A DNA stretch of 64,000 bases from Bacillota bacterium (lineage in GTDB: Bacteria; Bacillota; Negativicutes; Sporomusales; Sporomusaceae). Each line of letters opens with the position of its first letter. The stretch's first letter is position 1. The position numbers were made by a program, and so were the translations under genes. Location of the stretch: contig JAGGAB010000002.1 of assembly GCA_017889705.1 (NCBI GenBank), forward strand, positions 92,650 to 156,649. Direction: 5' to 3'. Positions 51,993-60,968 of the stretch are shown piece after piece. The notes under the pieces were generated by a model that saw only the letters and a list, made by a program, of their open reading frames with translations, was not told the origin of the DNA and did no database searches.

Positions 51993-52988
51993 GTGCTCGA
52001 AGAATTACTGCCTGACATTTTCAGAATAACTATTCCTTTGCCTGGCCACCCATTAAGAACAGTAAACAGCTACATTATTACTTCCAAAGAACGTAATTTG
52101 ATTGTTGATACCGGGTGGAATCGTTTTGATTGTGCCGAGATCTTGCTGGATGGACTTGCTGAACTTGGCATTAACCTTTCACGGACTGACGTATTTTTGA
52201 CTCATATTCATGCCGACCATGCCGGACTTATTGATTTATTTGCAAAGCATCACGCAAAAATCTTCTGTGGGCAGGCCGATATTGAGTACATCGACCATTT
52301 TATCAATACCAGCGCCGACAAAAATTGGCCAACGCTAAGATCCTTGGCTGCTTCGCATGGATTTTCACCGGAAGAAATGTCTGCAGGTATTGAGGCCCAT
52401 TCCGGCAACCGTTATAACCCCTCGCACACCAGTAATCTTTTCCCGATAAAAGACCAAGATAAAATTATTATTGGCAATCATACCTTTTCCTGTATAGCAA
52501 CACCAGGCCACACCTTAGGCCATACTTGCTTATACGACCCGGCAAGAAAAATTTTATTTCCCGGCGATCACTTGTTAGGTCAACTATCTCCCACTCTTTC
52601 TCAATGGTCCTTAGATGGCAAGTGCCTAGCGCATTATCTGACTAGTTTAGAAACTTTAGCCGATTATACAGTCGACCTGGTATTGCCAGGACATTGGGAG
52701 GAATTCTTGCATTTTCGTGTCCGTCTTAAAGAAACGCTTGCCTTTCACCACGAGCGCAATGCCGAAATACTGGAGCTGCTTAGTGATGGAAAAGCAAGAA
52801 ATGCGTATCAGCTATCGGCTGCGTTAAGCTGGAATCAAAAACATGGTGAATGGATCTTTTTCCCGATTACCCGCAAATGGAGTGCTGTTGCCGACACAAT
52901 CGCACATCTTTGTTATTTACGTGATCAGAACTTAGTTACTATGAAACCGAATCAACAAGAAGTTACCTGGGGGCTGGCATCCTCTTAG
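51993..52988 (+). CDS. MBL-fold metallo-hydrolase
   Basis: A 331 aa metallo-beta-lactamase-fold protein. THIHADHAGL gives His71, His73, Asp75 and His76; TPGHTLGHTCLY and the FPGDHLLG motif supply further ligands, and LVLPGHWEEF the last His. A C-terminal winged-helix-like tail (about 250-330) may be a DNA- or protein-binding part. The start is GTG at 51993 behind GGGGGTT. It is divergent from hcp, but the class II geometry points at hcp only. Substrate unknown; glyoxalase II-like or thioester hydrolase activities are family options. Confidence 0.87.
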   Translation: MLEELLPDIFRITIPLPGHPLRTVNSYIITSKERNLIVDTGWNRFDCAEILLDGLAELGINLSRTDVFLTHIHADHAGLIDLFAKHHAKIFCGQADIEYIDHFINTSADKNWPTLRSLAASHGFSPEEMSAGIEAHSGNRYNPSHTSNLFPIKDQDKIIIGNHTFSCIATPGHTLGHTCLYDPARKILFPGDHLLGQLSPTLSQWSLDGKCLAHYLTSLETLADYTVDLVLPGHWEEFLHFRVRLKETLAFHHERNAEILELLSDGKARNAYQLSAALSWNQKHGEWIFFPITRKWSAVADTIAHLCYLRDQNLVTMKPNQQEVTWGLASS

Positions 52989-53041
52989 GAGAGTTTTTAC
53001 GAGTATTTTGCGGAGTAAGGTTGCCACCTAAGCCCGAACAC

Positions 53042-53087
53042 AAAAACAACAGCAGGTTCTATCGAATGAACCTGCTGTTGTTTTTAT
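53042..53087 (+). terminator. Terminator of the MBL hydrolase gene
   Basis: AAACAACAGCAGGTTC and GAACCTGCTGTTGTTT form a perfect stem, followed by TTATTTC. It lies about 55 bp past the stop. Confidence 0.88.
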
Positions 53088-53145
53088 TTCTAGCATTATT
53101 TATCTGCCTTGTTGCTGCAATCTCATTGAAAATCCTTACTCTGCA

Positions 53146-54858
53146 CTAGTAGGAGTTCTGATAATAACTTTTCTCTCTATCTAACAACTCTTGATTCCAA
53201 AAAATCCCGACTTCATTGAATTGCGGGGCAATAACCATTTTTCCGTTCAAATCCATATAGCCCCATTTGCCATTTTTCTTTACACCTAACAGGCCAAAAG
53301 AACCTCCCATAAGATCTGAAGCACTGTCAAACTCTGCTGGCACAACCAACTTTCCGGTTGAATCAATAAGCCCCCATTTCTCATTAATTCTTACTTTTGC
53401 ATAACCGCAGAAGAACCCCCGTTTTTCTTCCAGGAAAGAAGGTTCAGCAGTAGGAAAGCCGATTTCATCAAAACGTATCCGGATTGCTGTTTTGCCATCA
53501 GTATCAATAAATCCCCATTTGTCGTACATTTTAACTGCGGCCAGACCATCGCTAAAGGCAGATACCTCTTGATAATTCAGCGATGTCAAAAACTTGCCGG
53601 TTTTATCGACAAAACCCCATTTGCCCTCTTTCTCCACTTGGGCAAAACCCTCACGATATGATGAAATTTTGTTATATTGATTTGGAACAACAAAAGCCCC
53701 GGTCTTATCTACTACGCCCCATTTATTATTCAGCATAACCGCAGCAAGTCCCTCATGAAATACATTGGCAAAATCATATTTGGGCGGTATAACTTCTTTT
53801 CCGGTTTGATCAATATATCCCCGCTTAGTATTTTTCGGTAAAAGATCATTACTGTTAAAATCCCAGTACCCAGCCGACCCTGCTGCCACGAAAAGCACCG
53901 CATCAAAAAAGGAAACTGTTGTTTTTATAGTTCTAACTTCTGCCAGGCCGTTCTTAAAAGGAAATACCTCATTATAGGCGGTGGTTATTACGTTGCCCTT
54001 ATTGTCTACATAGCCCCATTTGCTACCAACTTTAACTGCGGCAAATCCCTCATGGAAACCTTCAGTACCAACACTTCCAAAGCGTTCTTTAATGACCAAA
54101 ACACCATTGCGATCAATAAATCCATACTTACCATTTACCTTTACAGTTGCCAAACCTTCGCTGAAGCTGTAGGCCTCTTCAAATTGAAAGGGTATAACTA
54201 CCTTGCCGGTTTTATCAATATAACCCCATTTTCCTTCACTTTTTACCGGCGCCAATCCTTCCGCAAATACCCCGGCATCCTTGTACTGTACTGGAATCAC
54301 CAGTTGTTCACCAGTACAGTAATAACCCCATTTCCCCCCGCTCTTGACCGGAACTAATTTCTCTCCTAATATTTTTACTTCGTCAAATTCCAGCGGAATG
54401 GCAACTTTTCCCTGGTTATCGTAATATCCCCACTTTCCGTTACGTTTGACTTTAACGTAGCCGTCCGTGAAATTGTCAACTTCGCTAAACTCTGCCGGAA
54501 CCACTAACTGACCAGTTTTATTATAGAAACCCCAGCCGGAATCTTTTTTTACTGCAATAAGCCCTTCCTGGAATGCTCTAATTTCTTTTGCTTCCGCAGG
54601 AATGACAAACTCCCCTTGCGGATTAATAAATCCCCATCTTCCATTTAACTTTACTCCCGCCAAAACAACATCAGCAGCTTTTCCTTCTTCCGCTCTCGCC
54701 ACTTGTTCTGTTATTTGCGGGCTAACAGGTTGAACAACTCCCGCAGGTTCTGACGTTGCCTCTACAGCAAATGCTGATTGCTGCGGTGTGCTAAAGAACA
54801 GCACTAACGCCATTACACCTACTGCCGATGTCCACCTTAGCCAAAATTGAGTTTTCAT
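53146..54858 (-). CDS. Secreted WG-repeat protein
   Basis: A 570 aa protein with a signal peptide (about 1-31, ending SAFA). From about 70 to 555 it consists of about thirteen WG repeats (NGKWGYYDNQGK, EGKWGYIDKTGK, NEKWGLIDSTGK and so on), each pairing a K-W-G-(F/Y)-(I/V/Y)-D core with an EGLAxVKxxG-type segment. One unit carries an insertion (about 310-340). WG repeats form beta-propeller- or leaf-like folds and probably bind proteins or glycans. It is exported and could be cell-surface attached, but no anchor motif is visible. No partner is evident except the next secreted protein. Confidence 0.88.
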   Translation of the reverse strand: MKTQFWLRWTSAVGVMALVLFFSTPQQSAFAVEATSEPAGVVQPVSPQITEQVARAEEGKAADVVLAGVKLNGRWGFINPQGEFVIPAEAKEIRAFQEGLIAVKKDSGWGFYNKTGQLVVPAEFSEVDNFTDGYVKVKRNGKWGYYDNQGKVAIPLEFDEVKILGEKLVPVKSGGKWGYYCTGEQLVIPVQYKDAGVFAEGLAPVKSEGKWGYIDKTGKVVIPFQFEEAYSFSEGLATVKVNGKYGFIDRNGVLVIKERFGSVGTEGFHEGFAAVKVGSKWGYVDNKGNVITTAYNEVFPFKNGLAEVRTIKTTVSFFDAVLFVAAGSAGYWDFNSNDLLPKNTKRGYIDQTGKEVIPPKYDFANVFHEGLAAVMLNNKWGVVDKTGAFVVPNQYNKISSYREGFAQVEKEGKWGFVDKTGKFLTSLNYQEVSAFSDGLAAVKMYDKWGFIDTDGKTAIRIRFDEIGFPTAEPSFLEEKRGFFCGYAKVRINEKWGLIDSTGKLVVPAEFDSASDLMGGSFGLLGVKKNGKWGYMDLNGKMVIAPQFNEVGIFWNQELLDREKSYYQNSY

Positions 54859-54991
54859 GCTACATCCACTCCCACATCCATGTTTCGTATCTTACGCACT
54901 GCATAGTTCCGCATATCTGCCTATATTCCCTTTAAATTCCATACTTATTAGAAAACTGTTGCTGCTATTGTTGCCTAACTGCGGTATCAAT

Positions 54992-55040
54992 AAATGAAAA
55001 ATCCACCGTTATTCTATTACCTAGAAACGGCAGATTTTAG
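54992..55040 (-). terminator. Terminator of the SLH-like secreted protein gene
   Basis: AAAATCTGCCGTTT and AACGGTGGATTTT on the minus strand pair with two mismatches; TTTTTC follows. It lies about 60 bp past the stop and resembles the hairpin at 44627. Confidence 0.7.
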
Positions 55041-55098
55041 CTATATTCTTTGCATGTTTAGTTTTTATGAAGGCAGGTCCCCCCAGCCCTCCATTTAC

Positions 55099-56460
55099 CT
55101 ACTTATACTCACCCAGCAAATATTGATAAAACGGCGTATCAACCCAAACAGTTCGTTTCATAATTTGAATATCAGGCTTGATCGCTTTTAACTCAGCTTG
55201 GATAATCGGTGACTTTTCCGCAAGCGAAAGTGTGTGGATTTCATAATGACCCTCGGCAATAATGTGATCTACAATCATTTGATACCCGCTGATAGGTGTC
55301 AGCGATGTAAAGAGCGGCTGCCACCAGGCATCATAGAGTAGCCCCTGCTGATTTTCGCGGTCTTTCTTGGCATAGGTAAAAATAACAGTTTGAAACCTTT
55401 GTTTTTGTTCAAGCGTCGCGAACTCAAAAGAAATATCATATTCTTTCGCATAAGCAACATAACTGCCGTTAGGCAGCTCCCCAACAGCAAAATCAGGCGT
55501 AATCTTGGGTTCGCCCCATTCTTGCAAATAGATGTATGCTGACGTTTTAGGTTCAAATTGCACCTTGGCCTGTAACCCTTCACTTTTCAATAGCGCCATC
55601 AACTGCAGCGCATGCTTAATGTCACTATGGCCATAACGGATAGTACGCAGCTCGTCAAATTGGTGTGCCTTATCCTTATCTCTGAGGTTGTAGCCGGTTA
55701 CCAAGCCTTGTTCCACTGCCGTGTTGGCAATTGCCAACAATTTTTCAGCTTTAATCAACTCTGCTGTTTTCCAGCTAACATACACTTTACCATAAATATC
55801 TTCATTTTCGATATACCCAAGACAATTTACTGGTAAATATTCTCCGCGAAAATTTAATACTTTAGTTAATAGCACAGCCGCAAATTCTGGTGAAACAGCT
55901 TTATTATGTTGAAGTTCTTTATAATAAGCCGGCGGCACAATCCCGCTGTCAATCGCAACTGCTACTTCCTTAAACTGCGATGTTTGTGCCTCGCTGCCTG
56001 GCAGCTTCAGTTTGCCAAGTGCCGCATTGATTTTATGCTGGTTATAAGTATCGGCAACTTCTTTCAATCCAGAGGCCTGTACAGCTAAAGCCACTGCCTG
56101 AATACTAGTTAGCCGACTGTCGTCGTCTGCAGCCAGCTTGTTCTCTATTACTATTCCGGCATCTGCTAACGCCTTCTGGGCTTTAAGGTAGGTTAACCTT
56201 GGCAAACTCTCATCAGTCTGGCGAAACGGCTCAGCATACTCTAAATTTAGAACCTTTACTAATGCTGTAACAAACTCCCCATTTGTAATTACGTCATTAA
56301 ATGCAAGAGAATATTTTTCCTCTAAAAACTGAACTTCCGGGGTGCGATACCCAGTTTCAGTCTGACCAACAGCCTTCGCCGGTATTATTATCATCAATAC
56401 GGCTAACAACGTTATACTTAACATCCCGGCAATCTTTTTCGGTGCCGCCTTACTTACCAT
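55099..56460 (-). CDS. Secreted SLH-like / unknown surface protein
   Basis: A 453 aa exported protein with a signal peptide (AGMLSITLLAVLMIIIPAKA). It has no clear family. The N-terminal half contains three S-layer-homology-like stretches (FNDVITNGEFVTALVKVLNL, TSIQAVALAVQASGLKEVAD, SPEFAAVLLTKVLNF), which may indicate cell-wall or peptidoglycan binding. The C-terminal part is mixed. The start follows GGGGCGGGATTTTGT. In the same orientation as the WG-repeat gene downstream, so the two may act at the cell surface together; that is inference. Confidence 0.6.
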   Translation of the reverse strand: MVSKAAPKKIAGMLSITLLAVLMIIIPAKAVGQTETGYRTPEVQFLEEKYSLAFNDVITNGEFVTALVKVLNLEYAEPFRQTDESLPRLTYLKAQKALADAGIVIENKLAADDDSRLTSIQAVALAVQASGLKEVADTYNQHKINAALGKLKLPGSEAQTSQFKEVAVAIDSGIVPPAYYKELQHNKAVSPEFAAVLLTKVLNFRGEYLPVNCLGYIENEDIYGKVYVSWKTAELIKAEKLLAIANTAVEQGLVTGYNLRDKDKAHQFDELRTIRYGHSDIKHALQLMALLKSEGLQAKVQFEPKTSAYIYLQEWGEPKITPDFAVGELPNGSYVAYAKEYDISFEFATLEQKQRFQTVIFTYAKKDRENQQGLLYDAWWQPLFTSLTPISGYQMIVDHIIAEGHYEIHTLSLAEKSPIIQAELKAIKPDIQIMKRTVWVDTPFYQYLLGEYK

Positions 56461-56585
56461 ACAAAATCCCGCCCCTCACACGTTAACTCTCAAGTATCGC
56501 TTTTACCTACACTGGTGCAGAAGCATCAGGTTACTAATTAAAAAAATACTAGCTATTGGCGATCCTATAAGTACCCTGTCTAAAA

Positions 56586-57353
56586 TTATAATCCGTATAT
56601 TCGTTTAAGGTCGGCGGCGACATCAGGAATACGGGTAGATAGCTGGGGGATGGCATAGCCGATGTAGATAGGCGAGGTAACGAACCGCGGCATGACTTTA
56701 GCAGTTATCTGGCCACCTATATAATAAAAAAAGATATTATAGCTGTTGCAGTGACGGTTAAAGTGATGAAGGAAGTAGTGGGCACAAATCTGCAAGTAGT
56801 CGGCAAAGCGATCAAGCTGCCCGAGGTCGGCAAGCTTGAGGTTGAGTTCAGTAAAGCCCACCAGCGGCTTGTCAGCAACAGCGAGTTCAACACCACCATC
56901 GCGGCTGATGACAATGCCTTCAAGACTGGCAGGAGGGATATTAACAGTGTAGTCGAGGTGCCGAAGACCGACGATCTGCATGTGGGGGTGACGGATAGAG
57001 CCGCCTGAGCTCGGACCGTGGTTTTTGAAAAACAGGACTGATTCGAACTCGCCACTGGCGATCATGTCCAACCATTTCTCAGTACCGAACCGTATAACCC
57101 GATGGAGGTGCTCCTTCGAATACAGCGACAGTTCGGCTGCGCAGTCATCAGTTTCGATAAGTACAGTCTGGACAGTGTCCTGAAGTACCGGATATTTGTT
57201 AGCAATAAGGAGTATCGGGCCATCTTCGGCAATGACGCCTTCTAGTTTTTCGCGACAGCAAAAAGGGCATTTATGGCCATTATCAACAACGGTCACCGGT
57301 TTGGTGCCGCCAATCATAGTATCAAAAATGAGGTGGCTCTGACTTGAGGTCAT
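56586..57353 (-). CDS. DUF4931 / galactose-1-phosphate uridylyltransferase-like protein
   Basis: A 255 aa HIT-superfamily protein. CPFC at about 29-32 and the active-site-like SGGSIRHPHMQIVG (His-Pro-His) are the GalT hallmarks; the family in Firmicutes is DUF4931. It lacks the full length of GalT, so uridylyl transfer to hexoses is uncertain; a nucleotide-sugar or dinucleotide phosphorylase role is possible. The ATG follows AAGGAGACTTAGTC. Confidence 0.8.
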   Translation of the reverse strand: MTSSQSHLIFDTMIGGTKPVTVVDNGHKCPFCCREKLEGVIAEDGPILLIANKYPVLQDTVQTVLIETDDCAAELSLYSKEHLHRVIRFGTEKWLDMIASGEFESVLFFKNHGPSSGGSIRHPHMQIVGLRHLDYTVNIPPASLEGIVISRDGGVELAVADKPLVGFTELNLKLADLGQLDRFADYLQICAHYFLHHFNRHCNSYNIFFYYIGGQITAKVMPRFVTSPIYIGYAIPQLSTRIPDVAADLKRIYGL

Positions 57354-57588
57354 GACTAAGTCTCCTTGTGGACGAGAGTATCTTGCTTATCTTATTATAC
57401 CACACCACGGAAGAAATCCCTGGGACGCTCACACCTGACACCTGCCGTAACCAGCTCCATAAGTAAACAAGAAGCCGCAAAATTCTTGACTTCTCAAGTA
57501 TCTAAGATGCAAAAGTATCCCGTTCCGTTTGGTTACCGGTTTAGATAGAACTGTCTCCGCGAGTCTTTTGAATTGCCGTTCTTTATTC

Positions 57589-58299
57589 TCATTTAACATA
57601 AATATGTTTTTTCAACCACTGCCTGAAATATTGGAGTTGTTCTTCGGTATGGAAATAGTGCTCTCCATGCTCCAGCACCTCTAAATCACAATCGAAGCAT
57701 TTCGCAAATGCAGCTATCACATCAATCTCGCATAAGTTATCTTCCGAACCATAGAGAATGGAAGTTGCTTTATTCCAATTAACAATAGGATGGGCCTTCA
57801 CATAGCAGTAGTAATCCCAATAGAGCGTTTGTCCAATAGGTGTCGAAACTTCTTTTTCCGCTTTTAATCTAGCCTCACTTACGTCAAACCATGTCATCAT
57901 ATTATTTATAATACGTTCCATATTTACCACAGGCGAGAGAAATAAACACTGTTTTAGGAGCTCATCGCGATATGCTAATAAGCTAAAATAGGCTCCCATA
58001 CTACAGGCAAATACACTTATATTGTTTGATAAGGATTGCGCATAACGCATAATGGCAGCAAGATCTTGAACACAATTTTGAACGTTGCAGGCATAATGTT
58101 CCTCTTTACGTTCACCATGTTCAGGCAAATCGAAACTAAGTACTTGATACCCTACTGCGGTTGCTTCTTCTGCAAATATAACAATCGCATCATCTGCCTT
58201 ATTTGACAGGTTACCATGCACCGCTATAAATAACTTATCAAATTTGTCACCCCACAAAATTGCAGGAATATGGTTTACTCTCAAGTTTTGTTTTATCAT
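57589..58299 (-). CDS. Alpha/beta hydrolase
   Basis: A 236 aa alpha/beta-hydrolase fold protein. Oxyanion region AVHGNLSNK, nucleophile elbow ACSMGAY with Ser100 (Ala replaces the first Gly of GxSxG), acid at about 195-200 (SEDNLCE) and His in EHGEHYFH. It resembles small serine esterases or acyl-hydrolases of unknown substrate. The ATG follows TGGAGATAAAAATACA. It lies upstream of a 235 bp gap with no recognised feature (57354-57588). Confidence 0.82.
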   Translation of the reverse strand: MIKQNLRVNHIPAILWGDKFDKLFIAVHGNLSNKADDAIVIFAEEATAVGYQVLSFDLPEHGERKEEHYACNVQNCVQDLAAIMRYAQSLSNNISVFACSMGAYFSLLAYRDELLKQCLFLSPVVNMERIINNMMTWFDVSEARLKAEKEVSTPIGQTLYWDYYCYVKAHPIVNWNKATSILYGSEDNLCEIDVIAAFAKCFDCDLEVLEHGEHYFHTEEQLQYFRQWLKKHIYVK

Positions 58300-58354
58300 T
58301 GTATTTTTATCTCCATTGATTATTTTCCATGAGTTTAAAATTTAGCACACAATA

Positions 58355-58390
58355 TAAAAAACTCCTGCCAAATGACAGAAGTTTTTTAGC
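58355..58390 (-). terminator. Terminator of the fur gene
   Basis: AAAAACTCCTGCCA / TGACAGAAGTTTTT pair with a small mismatch; TTTTTT follows on the minus strand. It lies about 50 bp past the fur stop. Confidence 0.8.
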
Positions 58391-58439
58391 ATTACCGGGT
58401 ATATGGTTCACGATGTCGGTATAACGGCTAATGCTATTT

Positions 58440-58913
58440 CTAAATAGAGACTCGCCGAAAGCGTCCCCGCGAGTCTTTATGATCACTTTTTAGACATGTA
58501 TGGCAGATACCATATGCCTCTATGCGAGTATGTAATATTTTAAACTTATTTTTTCTTGCTAATTTATTTTGCAGTACCTCGACTTCGGCATCTGTATCTT
58601 CAATAAGCCGGCCACATTTTATACACATAAGGTGGTTATGATGCTCTTTTTCAAGTTCATACCGAAAAGCACCGTCACTATGCTTGAAGCCGCTGGCTAA
58701 ACCGCATTCGCACAATAATTTTACAGTTCTATAGACAGTAGCTATCCCAATATTAGGATACTGTTGCTGGGTCATAATATATAAATCTTCAACAGTTACA
58801 TGTGCATCTGCATTAACAAAAACAGCTAAAATAGCTCTGCGTTGGTGTGTAAGTTTACGTTCTCCATTATTTAGATAATTGTTCAAAGCTGCTTCAAGTT
58901 TAGAAAGCTGCAT
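58440..58913 (-). CDS. fur: Fur-family metal-dependent repressor
   Basis: A 157 aa regulator of the Fur/Zur/PerR family. N-terminal winged helix with TVYRTVKLLCECGLASG, then the metal region HHNHLMCIKCG; Cys97-x2-Cys100 and Cys137-x2-Cys140 form the structural zinc site. The tail is basic. The ATG follows AAGGAGCATATTTACC. A near-consensus Fur box at 59926-59944 precedes the adjacent exbB remnant, so iron control is the likeliest role, although Zur or PerR cannot be excluded without the ligand set. Confidence 0.92.
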   Translation of the reverse strand: MQLSKLEAALNNYLNNGERKLTHQRRAILAVFVNADAHVTVEDLYIMTQQQYPNIGIATVYRTVKLLCECGLASGFKHSDGAFRYELEKEHHNHLMCIKCGRLIEDTDAEVEVLQNKLARKNKFKILHTRIEAYGICHTCLKSDHKDSRGRFRRVSI

Positions 58914-59003
58914 GGTAAATATGCTCCTTCATTTTTGACCTTGCCACAGACTACATGTCAAATATACCGTTAATACTTAGCCGTCACGCGGGGCAGTCTG
59001 TAA

Positions 59004-59042
59004 AACCAGCTATTTGCCACTTGTAACAAATAGCTGGTTCAT
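59004..59042 (-). terminator. Terminator of the exbB/exbD remnant operon
   Basis: AACCAGCTATTTG and CAAATAGCTGGTT form a perfect 13 bp stem about 27 bp beyond the stop of the remnant. The T tract after it is short. Confidence 0.75.
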
Positions 59043-59065
59043 AATACTGGTATCATAATCCCAAA

Positions 59066-59333
59066 TCATTTTCGGGCTTGATCTAAGGCCTTTTTACCTG
59101 CTTCTAAAAATTGCTTATAAGAAACGGTGGCACCCGATACGGCATCTACTTTATCCATGCTCTGCACTTCAACCAGTTTTGGCGCATAGGTGGCCGTACC
59201 CTTTACGGCGTGCTGCGCCACCATATATAAAGTATTCATCATAAAAAAAGACCAACAAAAAGAAAACAATATCAATCATCGGAACAAGCATTAACTGCGG
59301 CTGGTCGGTTAGCCTTAAACTACGCAATTTCAT
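59066..59333 (-). pseudogene. exbD: exbD remnant fused out of frame to an FMN-binding domain tail
   Basis: The ATG at 59333 begins MKLRSLRLTDQPQLMLVPMI, then DIVFFLLVFF, the ExbD membrane anchor with its essential Asp. A run of seven T then shifts the frame, and the next frame continues MMNTLYMVAQ. After that the ExbD sequence ends abruptly and the frame runs into DAVSGATVSYKQFLEAGKKA, which is the C-terminal signature of an FMN-binding (FMN_bind) domain. Thus a deletion has joined exbD to another gene's end, and the reading frame is broken too. ExbD normally has about 130 aa. It cannot work as a proton-channel partner. Confidence 0.8.
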
Positions 59334-59882
59334 GATTATTTTTCCGCTCCGTCCCCGGCATTGGCAGGTAATCCATAACTACAGCCGCAGCATGCTCAAT
59401 ATCTGTTATTAATGCGTCCAGGAGCTGCGCCAAATAAGTGTGAGCAATCAATGCCTCACCGACACCACCAGTTATAGCCGCTGGCTCACCGGCCTGTACA
59501 CTAAAAACGCTGAACGAGTCAATCATACCAACGACTGTCCCCAACAGCCCCATTAGCGGAGCCAATGTAACAATTACGCTAAGATAGTTGAGGTATGCGC
59601 TAAGACGGGCGGCAGCAAAAGCTGCCGCATTTTCCAGGAAGTCTCAACATTGCGCCCGCGACGATATGCCCGCAGGCCTGCTCAGCTTCTTTAATACAAT
59701 GCTGTTCCAACAGCGGCTGTAATTTTTCCTGAAATACAAGCAACTTTAATGTAGTATGACGGTAGTATAAAAAGCCGCTCAGCCGCAATGGCTACTACGA
59801 CCAGCGAGCAAAGTAATAAGCCATACATGACAGGACCACCTTTAAGAAACAACTCGACACCATGTGTTAGAAAATCCACCAA
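59320..59882 (-). pseudogene. exbB: exbB/TolQ-like proton channel pseudogene
   Basis: ExbB (MotA/TolQ family) energises TonB-dependent outer-membrane uptake. Pieces lie in three frames. GGPVMYGLLLCSLVVVAIAA starts at 59882; then a shift in a T run leads to YYRHTTLKLLVFQEKLQPLL; then a shift near 59645 leads to AFAAARLSAYLNYLSVIVTL and PLMGLLGTVVGMIDSFSVFS. After GEALIA the second membrane segment is missing; the frame resumes at HTYLAQLLDALITDIEHAAA. Two frameshifts and one internal deletion rule out a functional protein. A Fur box upstream remains intact. Confidence 0.85.
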
Positions 59883-59925
59883 CTTTGGAAACTAACCGTG
59901 AAAATTGCCGATCTTTTCATTAATT

Positions 59926-59944
59926 GATATTGATAATCATTATT
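59926..59944 (-). promoter_or_regulatory. Fur box upstream of the exbB/exbD remnants
   Basis: GATATTGATAATCATTATT matches the Fur consensus GATAATGATAATCATTATC at 17 of 19 positions. It lies about 45 bp upstream of the exbB remnant start on the minus strand. Confidence 0.85.
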
Positions 59945-60379
59945 ATTAAATTAGTTCTAGTATAATTTCCCATATTGTATTTGTCAAGCAACTTATTGCT
60001 CATCTTATATTTTTCAGCAATTCACTCGTCATATCGCCTCCGCAAATATTCCATTTTTACAAGGAAGCTGCCAAATCAGACTACCTAACTAAAATCGTTT
60101 AAACAAGCTGGCTTAAAGCTCACCAACTCTTCGACTCATAGTCCAACTAACTAAGGAAAATAATCGTTTTCTAAACATGCACATACAAAATAGTCCTTTC
60201 AGAAAAGTCAACGTTTCTGAGAGAATTATTTATTAGTTCGTCCTTAAGAAGCAATGTTTAATACTTTTTTATAACTGTAAGCTGTCTCTTTAATTGACAG
60301 TAATATTACTCGAAGATATAATCAAATTAAGAATATTGTAATAATTCACCTGTATAACTAAACTTGTGAGGTGGTTATT
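59945..60379. other. AT-rich intergenic region, no gene recognised
   Basis: 435 bp between the Fur box and the small rightward gene. I find no coding frame with a ribosome site, no member of repeats A-C and no structured RNA that I can name. A small inverted pair near 60195-60225 (CCTTTCAGAAAAGTC / ACGTTTCTGAGAG) is weak. Earlier parts of a TonB-related locus may have been deleted here. Confidence 0.5.
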
Positions 60380-60652
60380 TTGGAATACCGGTATGTTGAA
60401 ATTGTCGATTGGGGTATCATTCGCCGACAATGGATCTATGATGATTCGGACTACGTAGTTATCTTAGAAAAACACGAGGAAGATCGTTTCACCGTCAAAA
60501 TTACACATAAAACTCAGGATTTAGAATACTACTCTTACTGGCAAGCTAGTGGAAAACTAACCTTTGAATCACTAGAAGAAGCGCAGTTATTTGCAGCAAC
60601 CAAACTGGCAAACATGAAGCAAGGGGACTATACCCACTGCACTGGCAAGTGA
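60380..60652 (+). CDS. Small hypothetical protein, 90 aa
   Basis: A soluble, aromatic-rich, acidic protein: EYRYVEIVDWGIIRRQWIYD followed by DSDYVVILEKHEEDRFTVKI and a helical segment ESLEEAQLFAATKLANM. No family recognised. The TTG at 60380 lies behind GAGGTGGTTATT. The ORF-supported coding pattern and good ribosome site argue that it is real. A terminator follows. Confidence 0.6.
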   Translation: MEYRYVEIVDWGIIRRQWIYDDSDYVVILEKHEEDRFTVKITHKTQDLEYYSYWQASGKLTFESLEEAQLFAATKLANMKQGDYTHCTGK

Positions 60653-60706
60653 TAAGTCTTTGACTTACCGTCCTAGCTCAAATTAAAACATCTCCAAAAT
60701 ACACAA

Positions 60707-60740
60707 GAGATCCTGTCAAATGACAGGATCTCCACCTTTT
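60707..60740 (+). terminator. Terminator of the 90 aa gene
   Basis: AGATCCTGTC and GACAGGATCT form a perfect stem with an AAAT loop; CCACCTTTTTT follows. Confidence 0.88.
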
Positions 60741-60796
60741 TTCGCCACTACCATGAATCAAAAAGCCGCCAATTAACGTATTTCTACACTTCTCCT

Positions 60797-60955
60797 TGAA
60801 GCGCCGGCGATGGAACCATTGGCAATCCCTTCCCCCAACCGTGCCTCCAATCTTTGGTTATTGCGTATGACGCGGCAAATCAGTTCTTCACCGTACACTA
60901 TAAGATTCCGGAGACAAGTAACCTTTTCCCACATCCCATTGCCTTTCAATAATAA
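60797..60955. repeat. Dispersed repeat family C, copy C1
   Basis: Shares with C2 the order CCTCCAATCTTTGGTTATT, the block CACCGTACACTATAAGATTC and GGAGACAAGTAACCT. Similarity is diffuse (roughly 60-70 % by eye). It lies directly past the stop codon of the chemoreceptor gene on the minus strand. Confidence 0.65.
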
Positions 60956-60968
60956 AGGTTACGTTTAT

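Noticed and set aside
59200..59260. Run of seven T in exbD as a programmed frameshift
   Set aside because: The product after the shift does not continue as ExbD but joins an FMN-binding tail, so decay is more likely than programmed recoding.
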